Assembly: GCF_000428825.1 (NCBI RefSeq) | Contig: NZ_AUAR01000002.1 | Span: 124,001 to 188,000, forward strand | Length of the DNA: 64,000 bases | From: Desulfomicrobium escambiense DSM 10707 | GTDB lineage: Bacteria > Desulfobacterota > Desulfovibrionia > Desulfovibrionales > Desulfomicrobiaceae | Direction of reading: 5' to 3' | The notes under the pieces: generated by a model | Told to the model about the DNA's origin: nothing | The model's database searches: none | Seen by the model: the letters and a program-made list of their open reading frames with translations, nothing else | In this document: piece by piece, positions 9,130 through 18,123 of the stretch | Numbering within the stretch: the stretch's first letter is position 1 | Layout: every line of letters begins with the position of its first letter | Translations under genes and position numbers: made by a program

Positions 9130-9780
9130 ATGTCCGTTGATGCCACCATGCATGTCGCGCGCCCGAGCCGCCGGGATGCATACCTCGACTGGATCCAGAT
9201 GCTCACGGGCGTCGGTCTGGTCCTGTTCATGGCCTTCCACACCCTGCTCACCTCGTCCATCATCTTCGGCGCGGGGGCCCTGGACGGCGTCGCCGGCTTC
9301 CTGGAGACCCTGCACCTCGACACCCTGGCCCACATCTTCGTTCCCATCCTCTTCTTCACCCACTTCGTCGTGGCCGCCCGCAAGATCCCCTTCAGAAGCG
9401 AAGGTCAGACCGCCATCTGGCGCGACGCCAAGCTCCTGCGCCACCGCGACACCTGGCTTTGGATCGTGCAGGCCGTTTCGGCCATGATCATCCTCGTTCT
9501 GGGCGCCATCCACATGTGGACCAACATCAACGACGCGGCCATCCTGGCGACCACGTCCACGGCCCGCGTGCAGAGCGGCGGCTGGACGTTCTTCTACCTG
9601 CTGCTTGTGCCGCTGGTGCAGCTGCACATCTTCATCGGCGTGTACCGCATCGGCGTGAAGTGGGGTTTCATCACCGACGCCCTGCGGCCCAAGGCCGTGA
9701 AGATCCTGACCATCGTCTTCGGCTGCGTCACCGCCCTGGCCCTCATCGCCCTGGCCCGCTACGCCACCATGACCGTCTAA
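9130..9780 (+). CDS. frdC: Fumarate reductase/succinate dehydrogenase cytochrome b subunit
   Basis: A 216-residue integral membrane protein with about five helices, anchoring the flavoprotein and iron-sulfur subunits and passing electrons between menaquinone and FrdB. Candidate haem-ligand histidines lie in the helices (MAFHTLL, HIFVPILFFTHF, GAIHMW, VQLHIF), as expected for the dihaem cytochrome b of the epsilon/delta-proteobacterial quinol:fumarate reductases. The start is set by GGAGG seven bases upstream of the ATG at 9130; the open frame extends 33 codons further but that part has no ribosome site. First gene of frdCAB with a 15-bp gap to frdA. Confidence 0.92.
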   Translation: MSVDATMHVARPSRRDAYLDWIQMLTGVGLVLFMAFHTLLTSSIIFGAGALDGVAGFLETLHLDTLAHIFVPILFFTHFVVAARKIPFRSEGQTAIWRDAKLLRHRDTWLWIVQAVSAMIILVLGAIHMWTNINDAAILATTSTARVQSGGWTFFYLLLVPLVQLHIFIGVYRIGVKWGFITDALRPKAVKILTIVFGCVTALALIALARYATMTV

Positions 9781-9795
9781 TTTCAGGGAGCTGCC

Positions 9796-11652
9796 ATGTA
9801 CACCCATACTTCTGATCTGTTGGTCATCGGCGCCGGACTCTCGGGCGAACGCGTGGCCGTGGAGTCGGCCCTGGCGGGGTTCGACGTCGTCTGCCTGTCC
9901 ATCGTGCCGGCCAGGCGCTCCCACTCCTCCGCGGCCCAGGGCGGCATGCAGGCCGCCATCGGCAACTGCGCCATGGGCGAGGGGGATAATCCAGATGTGC
10001 ATTTCCTGGACACGGTCAAGGGCTCGGACTGGGGCTGCGACCAGGAAGTGGCCCGCATGTTCGCCGACACCGCGCCCATCGAGATGCGCCGCCTGGCCCA
10101 CTGGGGCGTGCCGTGGAACCGCGTCGTGCCGGGCAAATCCTTCTATTTCAAGGGCGGCGAGAAGTTCGAGAAGTTCGAGAAGCCCGAGAAGGAAGGCCTC
10201 ATCACGGCCCGCTCCTTCGGCGGCACGGCCAAGTGGCGCACATGCTACACCTCCGACGGCACGGGCCACGCCGTCATGTGCACCATGGACAACAAGTGCG
10301 CGGAGCTTGGCATCACGGTCCTGGACCGCAAGGAGGCCATCTCCCTCATCCATGACGGCGAGAAGTGCATGGGCGCGGTGGTGCGCTGCCTGCGCACGGG
10401 CAAGCTCGAAGTCTTCCTGGCCAAGGCCACGGTCGTCTGCACCGGCGGCTACGGGCGGCTCTACACGGCCACGACCAACGCCGTCATCTGCGACGGCGCG
10501 GGCAACGCCATTGCCCAGGAAACGGGCCTGGTGCCCATCGGCAACCCCGAGTCCATCCAGTTCCACCCCACGGGCATCGTGCCCACGGACATCCTCGTGA
10601 CCGAAGGCTGCCGCGGCGACGGCGGCACGCTCCTCGATGTGAACGAGGAGCGCTTCATGCACATCTACGAGCCCGAGAAGGCCGAACTGGCCTCCCGCGA
10701 CGTGGTCGCCCGGCGCATGACCGAACACATGCGCGCAGGCAAGGGCGTGCAGTCGGCCTACGGCGAGCACCTCTGGCTCGACATCCGCCACCTCGGCGAC
10801 AAGCACATCTCCACCAAGCTCCGCGAGGTCGACGAGATCTGCAAGAACTTCCTCGGCGTGGACGCCCGCACCCAGCTCATCCCGGTCCGCCCGACCCAGC
10901 ACTACACCATGTCCGGCATCCGCACGGACAAGACCGGCGCGGCCTATGGCCTGAAGGGCCTCTTCTCGGCCGGAGAGGCGGCCTGCTGGGACATGCACGG
11001 CTTCAACCGCCTGGGCGGCAACTCCCTGGCCGAGACCGTGGTCGCCGGCGGCATCATCGGCAAATGCATCGTCGAATACCTGAGGGGCTGCGAGACGACC
11101 TACAGCACGGCCGCCATCAATGCCGAAGTCAAACGCCAGCAGCAGCGCATCGACGACCTCATCGCCGGGCGCCTGGGCAGGGAGAACGTCTACAAGGTCC
11201 GCTCCGAAATGCAGGAGGCCCTCATGAAGGGCTGCTTCGTCTTCCGCAACGAGAAGGACCTGCAGACCTGCATCGAGACCCTGCAGGGCGTGTACGACCG
11301 CGCCGGGAAAATCGGCCTGGTCTCGAACGGCCTGGGCGCCAACCACGAGCTGGCCGCGGCCCTCAAGCTGCGCGGCCAGGTGCGCCTGGCCCTGTGCATC
11401 GCCGCCGGGGCCCTGGCCCGCAAGGAAAGCCGCGGCAGCCACAACCGCGAGGACTACCCCGCCCGCGACGACCAGAACTGGCTCAACAGGACCCTGGCCT
11501 ACTGGCCCGAAGGCGCCGACATGCCCGTGCTCAAGTACGAGGACGCCACCCCGTACTTCGAGATCCCCCCGGGCGAACGCGGCTACGGCGGAGGCAAGAT
11601 CATCCAGGCCGATCCCGCACTGATCGCGGCCAAGACCATCAAGGGCAAATAA
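9796..11652 (+). CDS. frdA: Fumarate reductase flavoprotein subunit
   Basis: A 618-residue catalytic subunit that interconverts fumarate and succinate at the cytoplasmic face of the membrane. The FAD-binding glycine motif (VIGAGLSGERVAVES) lies at residues 10-24 and His43 in HSSAAQGG is the expected covalent FAD attachment site. Further family motifs include GGYGRLY and the substrate-arginine region near the HTMSG-like QHYTMSGI. Preceded by an AGGGAG ribosome site, 15 bp after frdC and 10 bp before frdB, so the three form one operon. In sulfate reducers the complex supports fumarate respiration or disproportionation; whether it runs as reductase or dehydrogenase here is not visible. Confidence 0.96.
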   Translation: MYTHTSDLLVIGAGLSGERVAVESALAGFDVVCLSIVPARRSHSSAAQGGMQAAIGNCAMGEGDNPDVHFLDTVKGSDWGCDQEVARMFADTAPIEMRRLAHWGVPWNRVVPGKSFYFKGGEKFEKFEKPEKEGLITARSFGGTAKWRTCYTSDGTGHAVMCTMDNKCAELGITVLDRKEAISLIHDGEKCMGAVVRCLRTGKLEVFLAKATVVCTGGYGRLYTATTNAVICDGAGNAIAQETGLVPIGNPESIQFHPTGIVPTDILVTEGCRGDGGTLLDVNEERFMHIYEPEKAELASRDVVARRMTEHMRAGKGVQSAYGEHLWLDIRHLGDKHISTKLREVDEICKNFLGVDARTQLIPVRPTQHYTMSGIRTDKTGAAYGLKGLFSAGEAACWDMHGFNRLGGNSLAETVVAGGIIGKCIVEYLRGCETTYSTAAINAEVKRQQQRIDDLIAGRLGRENVYKVRSEMQEALMKGCFVFRNEKDLQTCIETLQGVYDRAGKIGLVSNGLGANHELAAALKLRGQVRLALCIAAGALARKESRGSHNREDYPARDDQNWLNRTLAYWPEGADMPVLKYEDATPYFEIPPGERGYGGGKIIQADPALIAAKTIKGK

Positions 11653-11662
11653 GGAGCACGCC

Positions 11663-12400
11663 ATGGGCAGAATGCTGACCTTCGAAATATTCCGCTACAA
11701 TCCCGAGGAAAAAGGAACCGAACCGCGCATGCAGACCTACCGGCTGGAGGAGACGGCGAACATGACCCTGTTCATCGTCCTCAACCGCCTGCGCGAGGAG
11801 CAGGACCCGAGCCTCATCTTCGACTTCTGCTGCCGGGCCGGCATCTGCGGGTCCTGCGGCATGGTCGTCAACGGCCGTCCGCGCCTGGCCTGCCAGACCA
11901 AGACCAAGGACCTGCCGGACCACATCGTCCTGCTGCCCCTGCCGGTCTTCAAGCTCGTGGGCGACCTGTCCGTGGACACGGGCGTCTGGTTCCGCGAAAT
12001 GTACCAGAAGACCGAGTCCTGGGTGCACACCAGAAAGGTCTTCGACCCCGCCAAGGAAGAAGAGCGCATGGACAACGCCGTGGCTGAGCAGATCTACGAA
12101 CTCGAACGCTGCGTGGAGTGCGGCTGCTGCATCGCGGCCTGCGGCACGGCCCGCATGCGCGACGACTTCCTCGGCGCCGCCGCCCTGAACCGCGTGGCCC
12201 GCTTCGTCGTCGACCCGCGCGACGAGCGCACCGACAAGGAGTACTTCGAGATCATCGGCAACGATTACGGCATCTTCGGCTGCATGGGCCTCTTGGCCTG
12301 CGAGGACGTCTGCCCCAAGCACTTGCCCCTGCAGAACCAGCTCGGCTTCCTGCGGCGCAAGATGGGCATCACCGCCATCAGGAACCTCTTCGGGAAATAG
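11663..12400 (+). CDS. frdB: Fumarate reductase iron-sulfur subunit
   Basis: A 245-residue electron-transfer subunit with three cluster-binding regions. The [2Fe-2S] cysteines are near 57, 62, 65 and 77; a CxxCxxCxxxC set at 150-160 and cysteines 207, 213 and 217 provide the [4Fe-4S] and [3Fe-4S] ligands. It passes electrons between the FAD of FrdA and haem in FrdC. AAGGAG lies upstream of the ATG. The fumarase alpha gene begins three bases after its stop, tying the respiratory complex to fumarate hydration in one transcript. Confidence 0.96.
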   Translation: MGRMLTFEIFRYNPEEKGTEPRMQTYRLEETANMTLFIVLNRLREEQDPSLIFDFCCRAGICGSCGMVVNGRPRLACQTKTKDLPDHIVLLPLPVFKLVGDLSVDTGVWFREMYQKTESWVHTRKVFDPAKEEERMDNAVAEQIYELERCVECGCCIAACGTARMRDDFLGAAALNRVARFVVDPRDERTDKEYFEIIGNDYGIFGCMGLLACEDVCPKHLPLQNQLGFLRRKMGITAIRNLFGK

Positions 12401-12403
12401 GCC

Positions 12404-13243
12404 ATGCGCACCATCGACGCTACACAGATCATCGACACCGTGGCCCGGATGTGCATCGACGCCAACCGCAACCTCCCGCAGGACGTGCGCGCCGGCTTCA
12501 CCCGCTGCGCTGCCGCCGAGGACGGAGCCGCGGCCAGGGAGATCTTCCGCCAGCTGACCGAGAACTATGAACTGTCCGAAAGGACCGGCCTGCCCCTGTG
12601 CCAGGACACAGGGCTGGCCGTGTTCTTCGTCGACGTCGGCGAGGACCTGCGCGTTGCGGGCATGAACATCCGCGAGGCCATCAACGAAGGCGTGCGCAAG
12701 GGCTACACCGAAGGCTTCCTGCGCAAGTCCGCCTGCGACCCGCTGACCCGCGCCAACACGGGGGACAACACCCCGGCCGTCATCCACTTCGACATCGTGC
12801 CCGGCGACAAACTGAAAATCGCCTTCATGGCCAAGGGGGGGGGGAGCGAGAACATGTCCCGCGTGACCATGCTCGCCCCGGCCCAGGGCTGGCCCGGCAT
12901 CAGGAAGTTCGTCATCGAGCGCGTGGCCGAGGCCGGTCCCAACCCCTGCCCGCCGACCATCGTCGGCATCGGCATCGGCGGCACCTTCGACTACGCGCCC
13001 ATCCTGGCCAAAAAGGCCCTGCTGCGAAAACTGGACGACGTGAACCCGGACCCCAAGCTGGCCGGCATGGAAAGGGAACTCCTCGAAGCCCTGAACAAGC
13101 TCGGCATCGGCCCCATGGGCCTGGGCGGCAGGACCACCTGCCTGGCCGTCAAGATAGCCATGAGCCCCTGCCACATCGCGAGCCTCCCCCTGGCCGTGAA
13201 CATCCAGTGCCATTCCTCCAGACACCAGGAGGTGGAACTCTGA
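12404..13243 (+). CDS. Class I fumarate hydratase, alpha subunit
   Basis: A 279-residue subunit matching the N-terminal half of single-chain, oxygen-sensitive [4Fe-4S] fumarases. Recognisable motifs are GLPLCQDTGLA, the NTGDNTPAVIHF segment and the GGGSEN loop, with conserved cysteines for the cluster. Together with the beta subunit it hydrates fumarate to malate. Two-subunit class I fumarases are common in anaerobes. The start is three bases after the frdB stop and the stop overlaps the beta-subunit start (TGATG), showing tight coupling. A tartrate dehydratase, which has the same architecture, is possible but much less likely in an operon with fumarate reductase. Confidence 0.92.
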   Translation: MRTIDATQIIDTVARMCIDANRNLPQDVRAGFTRCAAAEDGAAAREIFRQLTENYELSERTGLPLCQDTGLAVFFVDVGEDLRVAGMNIREAINEGVRKGYTEGFLRKSACDPLTRANTGDNTPAVIHFDIVPGDKLKIAFMAKGGGSENMSRVTMLAPAQGWPGIRKFVIERVAEAGPNPCPPTIVGIGIGGTFDYAPILAKKALLRKLDDVNPDPKLAGMERELLEALNKLGIGPMGLGGRTTCLAVKIAMSPCHIASLPLAVNIQCHSSRHQEVEL

Positions 13244-13800
13244 TGGCCGAATATACGCTGCGCACACCTCTCACGGACGAAGACACGACCCGGCTCAAGG
13301 CCGGCGACGTGGTCCGGCTGACGGGCACCATCTACACGGCCCGCGACGCCGCCCACAAGCGCCTCTGCGGCCTGCTCGACAAGGGCGAACCCCTGCCCTT
13401 CGACCTGCAGGGCTCCGTCATCTACTACGTGGGCCCCAGCCCCGCGCCCCCCGGCCGCCCCATCGGCGCCGCCGGCCCGACCACCAGCTACCGCATGGAC
13501 ACCTACGCCCCGCGCCTGCACGCCCTGGGCTGCAAAGCCTCCGTCGGCAAGGGCAAGAGAAGCGACGCGGTCAAGCAGGCCCTCGCGGACCACAAGGCCG
13601 TCTACTTCGGCGCCACGGGCGGGGCCGGTGCCCTGCTGTCCAAGTGCATCACGGCGGCCAAAGTCATCGCCTTCGACGACCTGGGCCCTGAGGCCATCCG
13701 CGAACTGACCGTGGAAGACTTCCCGCTCCTGGTCATCAACGACTGCCACGGCGGCGAGCTGTACGTGCAGCCCGACCGGACGGCAGCTGGGCTGGAATAA
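13243..13800 (+). CDS. Class I fumarate hydratase, beta subunit
   Basis: A 185-residue protein equal to the C-terminal domain of class I fumarases, carrying the typical DVVRLTGTIYTARDAAHKR segment, the GPTTSYRMD motif and a C-terminal DDLGPEAI. It combines with the alpha subunit to form the active hydro-lyase. Its ATG shares one base with the alpha-subunit stop and an AGGAGG lies just upstream inside the alpha gene, so this start is well supported. It is the last gene before a 289-bp gap with palindromic repeats, after which malic enzyme follows. Confidence 0.92.
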   Translation: MAEYTLRTPLTDEDTTRLKAGDVVRLTGTIYTARDAAHKRLCGLLDKGEPLPFDLQGSVIYYVGPSPAPPGRPIGAAGPTTSYRMDTYAPRLHALGCKASVGKGKRSDAVKQALADHKAVYFGATGGAGALLSKCITAAKVIAFDDLGPEAIRELTVEDFPLLVINDCHGGELYVQPDRTAAGLE

Positions 13801-13818
13801 GTAGGGTAGGAGGGAGAT

Positions 13819-13858
13819 GCGGGGCGCTGCCCCGCGCCCCGCAAGGGGCTCGCCCCTT
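13819..13858. repeat. GC-rich double hairpin repeat
   Basis: Two adjacent small hairpins 18 bp after the fumarase stop: GCGGGGC-gct-GCCCCGC at 13819-13835 and AAGGGGC-tc-GCCCCTT at 13843-13858. There is no T-run, so it is not a standard terminator. This style of sequence is typical of dispersed intergenic repeats in Desulfovibrio-like genomes. Confidence 0.5.
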
Positions 13859-13982
13859 GACCCGGTTGGGCGGGATTGGCAGTCATGAACACGCTGCGTC
13901 TTGAACGCGGGCGTGACGTTTATTATTTTTATTCGTGTTAGGCGCAAAACGAGACACACGCGCACGCCCCGTGCGAATATGT

Positions 13983-14023
13983 GCACCATTGTAGGGGCGA
14001 AAAATTTTTCGCCCCTACGGTGC
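13983..14023. repeat. Long palindrome upstream of malic enzyme
   Basis: A perfect 28-bp palindrome at 13991-14018 (left arm GTAGGGGCGAAAAA, right arm its exact complement), extended by GCACC at 13983-13987 and GGTGC at 14019-14023. It ends 66 bp before the malic enzyme start. As RNA it would form a very stable hairpin; as DNA it has the form of a dispersed palindromic repeat. Confidence 0.75.
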
Positions 14024-14089
14024 GGGATACGCACGGCCCGATCACCGAAATTGTCAACGCCGCCCATGCGGCATCACATGGAGGACAAC

Positions 14090-15412
14090 ATGGCCCTTTT
14101 CACACCCCAGGAAGCGCTGGATTACCATTCCGAAGTCCGTCCCGGCAAAATCGAGGTCGTGCCGGTCAAGCCCTACTCCACCCAGAAGCACCTGACCATG
14201 GCCTACAGCCCGGGCGTGGCCGAGTCCTGCCTGGCCATCGCCAAGGACCCGGACCTGACCTACAAGTACACCGGGCGCGGAAACCTCGTGGCCGTGGTCT
14301 CCAACGGCACCGCCGTCCTGGGCCTGGGCAACATCGGCGCCCACGCAGGCAAGCCCGTCATGGAAGGCAAGGGCCTGCTCTTCAAGATTTTCGCCGACGT
14401 CGACGTCTACGACATCAACCTCGACGTGACCGACCCCGACAAGCTCTGCGAGATCGTCAAGGCCATGGAGCCCACCTTCGGCGGCATCAACCTCGAAGAC
14501 ATCAAGTCCCCGGAATGCTTCTACATCGAGGACAAGCTCAAAAAGGAAATGGGCATCCCGGTCTTCCACGACGACCAGCACGGCACGGCCATCATCTCCG
14601 CCGCCGGCCTGCTCAATGCGCTCGAAATCACGGGCAAGAAGATCGGCGACCTGCGCATGGTCGTATCCGGCGCCGGCGCCGCGGCCATCTCCTGCACCCG
14701 GCTGTACGTGGCGCTGGGCATGAAGCTCGAAAACATCGCCATGTTCGACTCCCGCGGGCACATGCACCTGGGCCGCACGGACCTGAACGAGCAGAAGCGG
14801 GAATTCGCCACCAAGAAGGCCTACGGCTCCCTGGCCGAGGCCATGGTCGGAGCCGACGTCTTCCTGGGCCTGTCCAAGGCCGGCGTGGTCAGCAAGGACA
14901 TGGTCAAAGGCATGGCCAAGGACCCCATCATCTTCGCCTGCGCCAACCCGGTCCCGGAAATCTCCTACACCGACGCCAAGGAAGCCCGCCCCGACGCCAT
15001 CATGGCCACGGGCCGCTCGGACTACCCCAACCAGATCAACAACGTCCTGGGCTTCCCCTTCATCTTCCGCGGCGCCCTGGACGTCATGGCCACCAACATC
15101 AACGAAGAAATGAAAATGGCCGCCGCCAAGGCCCTGGCCGACCTGGCCAAGCAGCCGGTGCCGGACTACGTCCTCGAAGCCTACGGGGTCGACAAGCTGG
15201 AATTCGGCATCGACTACATCATCCCCAAACCCGTTGACCTGCGCCTCATCGAGTTCGAGTCCGCCGCCGTGGCCCAGGCCGCCATGGACACGGGCGTGGC
15301 CCGCAAGCCCATCGCCGACATGGACGCCTACAAGGCCTCGCTGCGGGAAAGGATCACCAAGTCCCGCGAACGCCTCGACGCCTTCGTGAAGAGCTACCCG
15401 CAGATCTTCTGA
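14090..15412 (+). CDS. maeB: Malic enzyme (decarboxylating malate dehydrogenase)
   Basis: A 440-residue enzyme converting malate to pyruvate and CO2 with reduction of NAD(P). It is the short form without a C-terminal phosphotransacetylase-like domain. Family motifs include [11 protein letters not shown], the metal-site region [10 protein letters not shown], the dinucleotide-binding [11 protein letters not shown] and [10 protein letters not shown]. The open frame extends 63 codons upstream through a palindrome, but GGAGG precedes the ATG at 14090 and the protein then starts where the family does. It follows frdCAB and fumarase on the same strand, so fumarate can be taken through malate to pyruvate. 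Confidence 0.94.
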   Translation: MALFTPQEALDYHSEVRPGKIEVVPVKPYSTQKHLTMAYSPGVAESCLAIAKDPDLTYKYTGRGNLVAVVSNGTAVLGLGNIGAHAGKPVMEGKGLLFKIFADVDVYDINLDVTDPDKLCEIVKAMEPTFGGINLEDIKSPECFYIEDKLKKEMGIPVFHDDQHGTAIISAAGLLNALEITGKKIGDLRMVVSGAGAAAISCTRLYVALGMKLENIAMFDSRGHMHLGRTDLNEQKREFATKKAYGSLAEAMVGADVFLGLSKAGVVSKDMVKGMAKDPIIFACANPVPEISYTDAKEARPDAIMATGRSDYPNQINNVLGFPFIFRGALDVMATNINEEMKMAAAKALADLAKQPVPDYVLEAYGVDKLEFGIDYIIPKPVDLRLIEFESAAVAQAAMDTGVARKPIADMDAYKASLRERITKSRERLDAFVKSYPQIF

Positions 15413-15435
15413 TCGGCGTCCGAAGCCCAAAAAGA

Positions 15436-15472
15436 ACCGCCCCGTCAGCGTAAGCCGGCGGGGCGGTGTTGT
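15436..15472 (+). terminator. Probable terminator after malic enzyme
   Basis: Stem ACCGCCCCG (15436-15444) with CGGGGCGGT (15459-15467), followed by a weak T-rich tail. It lies 23 bp after the maeB stop. Confidence 0.65.
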
Positions 15473-15541
15473 CTAAGGGGATGGCGGCCGCAGTGATGGA
15501 GCATGAACCGCACGCTTGTCACTGCGAAAATCGAGGAGCGT

Positions 15542-16594
15542 TCACCGCAGCTTGAAATGCACCGGCAGGATGGCCTGGCAGGCCACGGGCACGCCGCGGG
15601 CCGTGGCCGGACGGAAGCGGGAGCGCATCACGGCCTCGCGGGCGGACGCGTCCAGACCGTAGCCTGGCGTCTGGAGCACATCGATGGCCGCGACTGCGCC
15701 GGACGCGTCGAGGGAAATCTTCAGCACCACGGTCCCTTCCTTGCCCAGCCGCCGGGCCTCGCGCGGGTACTCGGGCATGGCCATGCGCGCGATCGCGGGC
15801 CCGCCCGGGGTCCCGAAACTGAGCAGCCCGCCCTCGCCCCCTCCTTGGCCGCGTCCCTCGCCGCCAGGCCCCCCGCCTGCGCCGGGCCCGTTTCCCTTGG
15901 CCGGTACGCCGTCGCCTCCCGCAGCGGCTGCACCGACGCCGCTGCCCGTGGGGTCGCCAGTCCCTGCGCCCGAAACGGTTCCAGCCGCTACGGCGGCAGG
16001 TTCTCCCGGAGATTCCTGAGAGTCATGTCCTGGGAGCGATTCATTTTCAGGGCGAGGGGATTCCGGCGGCTCGGAACGAACGGGTTCCGGCTGGGGAGGT
16101 GCTGTTTCTTTGGGGGCAAGCGCTTCGGGTGCGACAGGCTTTGGCTTGGGGGAGGATGCGGCGGGGCGGACATCAGGCTGTCTGGGTGCGACGTGCCGCG
16201 CGGGTTGGGTCTCAGACGCATCCTCCGACTTCTCGGCGCCAAGAAGGGGCAGAAGATCGGACATGCGTCCCGCGAACGCGTCCGTTTCGCCACTGCCGAG
16301 CGCGGCGCCGGCTTTTTCCCCCGCCCCGGCTCCCCGGCCGTCCCGGGCGCCGCCCCCGCCGGAAATTCCGGCGAGCTCCAGGGACAGCAGTCGTGGTCCG
16401 GTCATGCCCCACCAGGGCACGAACCACAGCCTGACCGCGCCGAAAACCGCGACGTGCACCAGCAGGGCGCAGAAGACGGCCAACAGGAAATGCCCAGTTG
16501 TAACGCGGCGCCAAAAATTGTCAGGTCCAGCGGCGCCATTTTTCCCGTGGACGCCCCCCGGGGCTTGACCTATGTTTTCGGTGGCCTGCCCGTC
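15542..16594 (-). CDS. TonB-family energy-transducer protein
   Basis: About 350 residues from the preferred start. A short cytoplasmic segment leads into one membrane helix (roughly residues 36-58, HFLLAVFCALLVHVAVFG), then a long proline-, glycine- and alanine-rich periplasmic spacer, and a C-terminal TonB domain of about 80 residues with MPEYPREARRLGKEGTVVL and the closing FRPATARGVPV. TonB proteins carry proton-motive energy to outer-membrane receptors. No ExbB, ExbD or receptor genes are nearby. The start is uncertain: the ATG at 16594 lacks a strong ribosome site, and the frame extends to an ATG at 16708 that would overlap the divergent rlmI gene. Confidence 0.8.
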   Translation of the reverse strand, partial: DGQATENIGQAPGGVHGKNGAAGPDNFWRRVTTGHFLLAVFCALLVHVAVFGAVRLWFVPWWGMTGPRLLSLELAGISGGGGARDGRGAGAGEKAGAALGSGETDAFAGRMSDLLPLLGAEKSEDASETQPARHVAPRQPDVRPAASSPKPKPVAPEALAPKETAPPQPEPVRSEPPESPRPENESLPGHDSQESPGEPAAVAAGTVSGAGTGDPTGSGVGAAAAGGDGVPAKGNGPGAGGGPGGEGRGQGGGEGGLLSFGTPGGPAIARMAMPEYPREARRLGKEGTVVLKISLDASGAVAAIDVLQTPGYGLDASAREAVMRSRFRPATARGVPVACQAILPVHFKLR

Positions 16595-16651
16595 CATGGC
16601 GCGCAGGCACTCACATTGCGGGGGTTCCCCCTGCGCATCAAGGACATCATC

Positions 16652-17833
16652 GTGGACCAACAGCTCATCATCGCCGCGGGCCGGGAAAAATCGCTGTTCC
16701 GGCGTCATCCGTGGATCTTTTCCGGTGCGGTGGCCTCTGTCAAGGGCCGCCCCAAATCAGGGCAGACCGTCGATGTTCTGGGACAAAACAGCCAGTGGCT
16801 GGCCAGGGCCGCCTTTTCGCCCAAATCCCAGATCCAGGGCCGGGTCTGGACCTTCGATGCGGACGAACGGATCGATGCCGAATTCTTCCTGCGCCGCATT
16901 GGCCAGTCCGCCGCCAGACGCCGGAGGCTCGAAACCGAAAGCGACGCCCTGCGCCTCGTACAATCGGAATCCGACGGCCTGCCGGGCCTCATCCTGGACC
17001 GCTACGCCGCGGTCCTCGTCTTCCAGCTCCTGACGGCCGGTGCCGAATTCTGGCGGGCGGAGATCATCGCGGCGTTGCGCACCCTGTTTCCGGACGACGC
17101 GATTCTGGAACGCTCCGACGTGGACGTGCGGGCCAAGGAGGGACTGGCCGAGCGGATCGAAGCCGTGCATGGCGAAATCCCGGAGCTTGTCGAAATCCGC
17201 GAGAACGGCGTGCGCCTCCTGGTCGACGTCAGAAGCGGCCACAAGACCGGCTTCTACCTCGACCAGCGTGACAGCCGTCTGGCCGTGGGCCGGGCCGCGG
17301 CCGGGGCCGAAGTCCTGAACTGCTTCTCCTACACCGGCGGCTTCGGCCTGGCCGCACTTCGGGGCGGGGCAAAAAGCGTCACCCAGCTCGACGCCTCGGC
17401 CCCGGCCCTGGAACTGGCCGTCCGCAACCGCGCCCTGAACGGCTTCGCCCCCGATTCCATGACCACGGTCTGCGGCGACGCCTTCCAGATCCTGCGCGCC
17501 TGGCGCAAGGAAGGCCGCACCTTCGACCTCATCGTCCTGGACCCTCCCAAGTTCGTCGACTCCAAGGCCAGCCTCACCCGCGCGGCCCGCGGCTACAAGG
17601 ACGTCAACCTCTGCGCCTTCCACCTCCTGCGCCCCGGCGGCCGCCTCTTCACCTTCTCCTGCTCGGGCCTGATGGAGGACACCCTGTTCCAGAAAATCGT
17701 GGCCGACGCGGCCCTGGACGCAGGGCGCACCGGACGGATCGTGCGCAGGCTTACGCAGGCCCCGGACCACCCGGTGGAGCTTGCCTTTCCGGAGGGGGCG
17801 TATCTGAAGGGGCTCGAAATCGAGGTAGAGTGA
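16652..17833 (+). CDS. rlmI: 23S rRNA (cytosine-C5)-methyltransferase, RlmI family
   Basis: A 393-residue SAM-dependent RNA methyltransferase. The N-terminus (residues about 3-75) is a PUA domain starting with the family's GREKSLFRRHPWIFSGAV. An EEHGxxLLVD-like ENGVRLLVDVRSGHKTGFYLDQ element and VLNCFSYTGGFGLAA (SAM motif I) follow, then VLDPPKF and FSCSGLM. In E. coli RlmI methylates 23S rRNA C1962. No ATG fits; GTG at 16652 has AAGGA seven bases upstream and gives exactly the family length. It lies 57 bp from the divergent TonB-family start. Its stop is five bases from the convergent ParE-like gene. Confidence 0.93.
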   Translation: MDQQLIIAAGREKSLFRRHPWIFSGAVASVKGRPKSGQTVDVLGQNSQWLARAAFSPKSQIQGRVWTFDADERIDAEFFLRRIGQSAARRRRLETESDALRLVQSESDGLPGLILDRYAAVLVFQLLTAGAEFWRAEIIAALRTLFPDDAILERSDVDVRAKEGLAERIEAVHGEIPELVEIRENGVRLLVDVRSGHKTGFYLDQRDSRLAVGRAAAGAEVLNCFSYTGGFGLAALRGGAKSVTQLDASAPALELAVRNRALNGFAPDSMTTVCGDAFQILRAWRKEGRTFDLIVLDPPKFVDSKASLTRAARGYKDVNLCAFHLLRPGGRLFTFSCSGLMEDTLFQKIVADAALDAGRTGRIVRRLTQAPDHPVELAFPEGAYLKGLEIEVE

Positions 17834-17838
17834 GAGGG

Positions 17839-18123
17839 CTACCTGGAGGTAGGAGGTTTGCGCCGGGTGTGGAAGACACGAAGGATGTGCACTTCATCCG
17901 CCAGGACTCTGTATGGGATGAGCAAGTCATACCTTTCAATAACCAGCTCCCGTGTGCCGGGTACTCTCCCCGGCCGTCCCAGACTGGGGAAATCCGTCAA
18001 AGTCGCCACCTTGGTCACGACGCAATCAAACATGTTCGCAGCCGAATCCGGATCATCCGCCGCGATGTATTCCGCCTCGGCATTCAAATTCGCCAGGGCT
18101 TTGCGCAGCCATCTAACGCGCAT
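17839..18123 (-). CDS. ParE/RelE-family toxin
   Basis: A 94-residue protein of the ParE/RelE fold: MRVRWLRKALANLNAEAEYIA at the start, an FPSLGRPGRVPGTREL loop and a C-terminal ILRVFHTRR. ParE members poison DNA gyrase while RelE members cleave mRNA; the sequence alone does not decide. The start at 18123 was chosen because GGGGCGG precedes it, the frame fits the family, and the gene then overlaps its antitoxin by 11 bp, the usual coupling. It sits at the left edge of the accessory island, next to rlmI. Confidence 0.88.
   Translation of the reverse strand: MRVRWLRKALANLNAEAEYIAADDPDSAANMFDCVVTKVATLTDFPSLGRPGRVPGTRELVIERYDLLIPYRVLADEVHILRVFHTRRKPPTSR

Noticed and set aside
9019-11664. 881-codon open frame antisense to frdA and frdC
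   Set aside because: Shadow of the fumarate reductase genes, composition typical of antisense frames.
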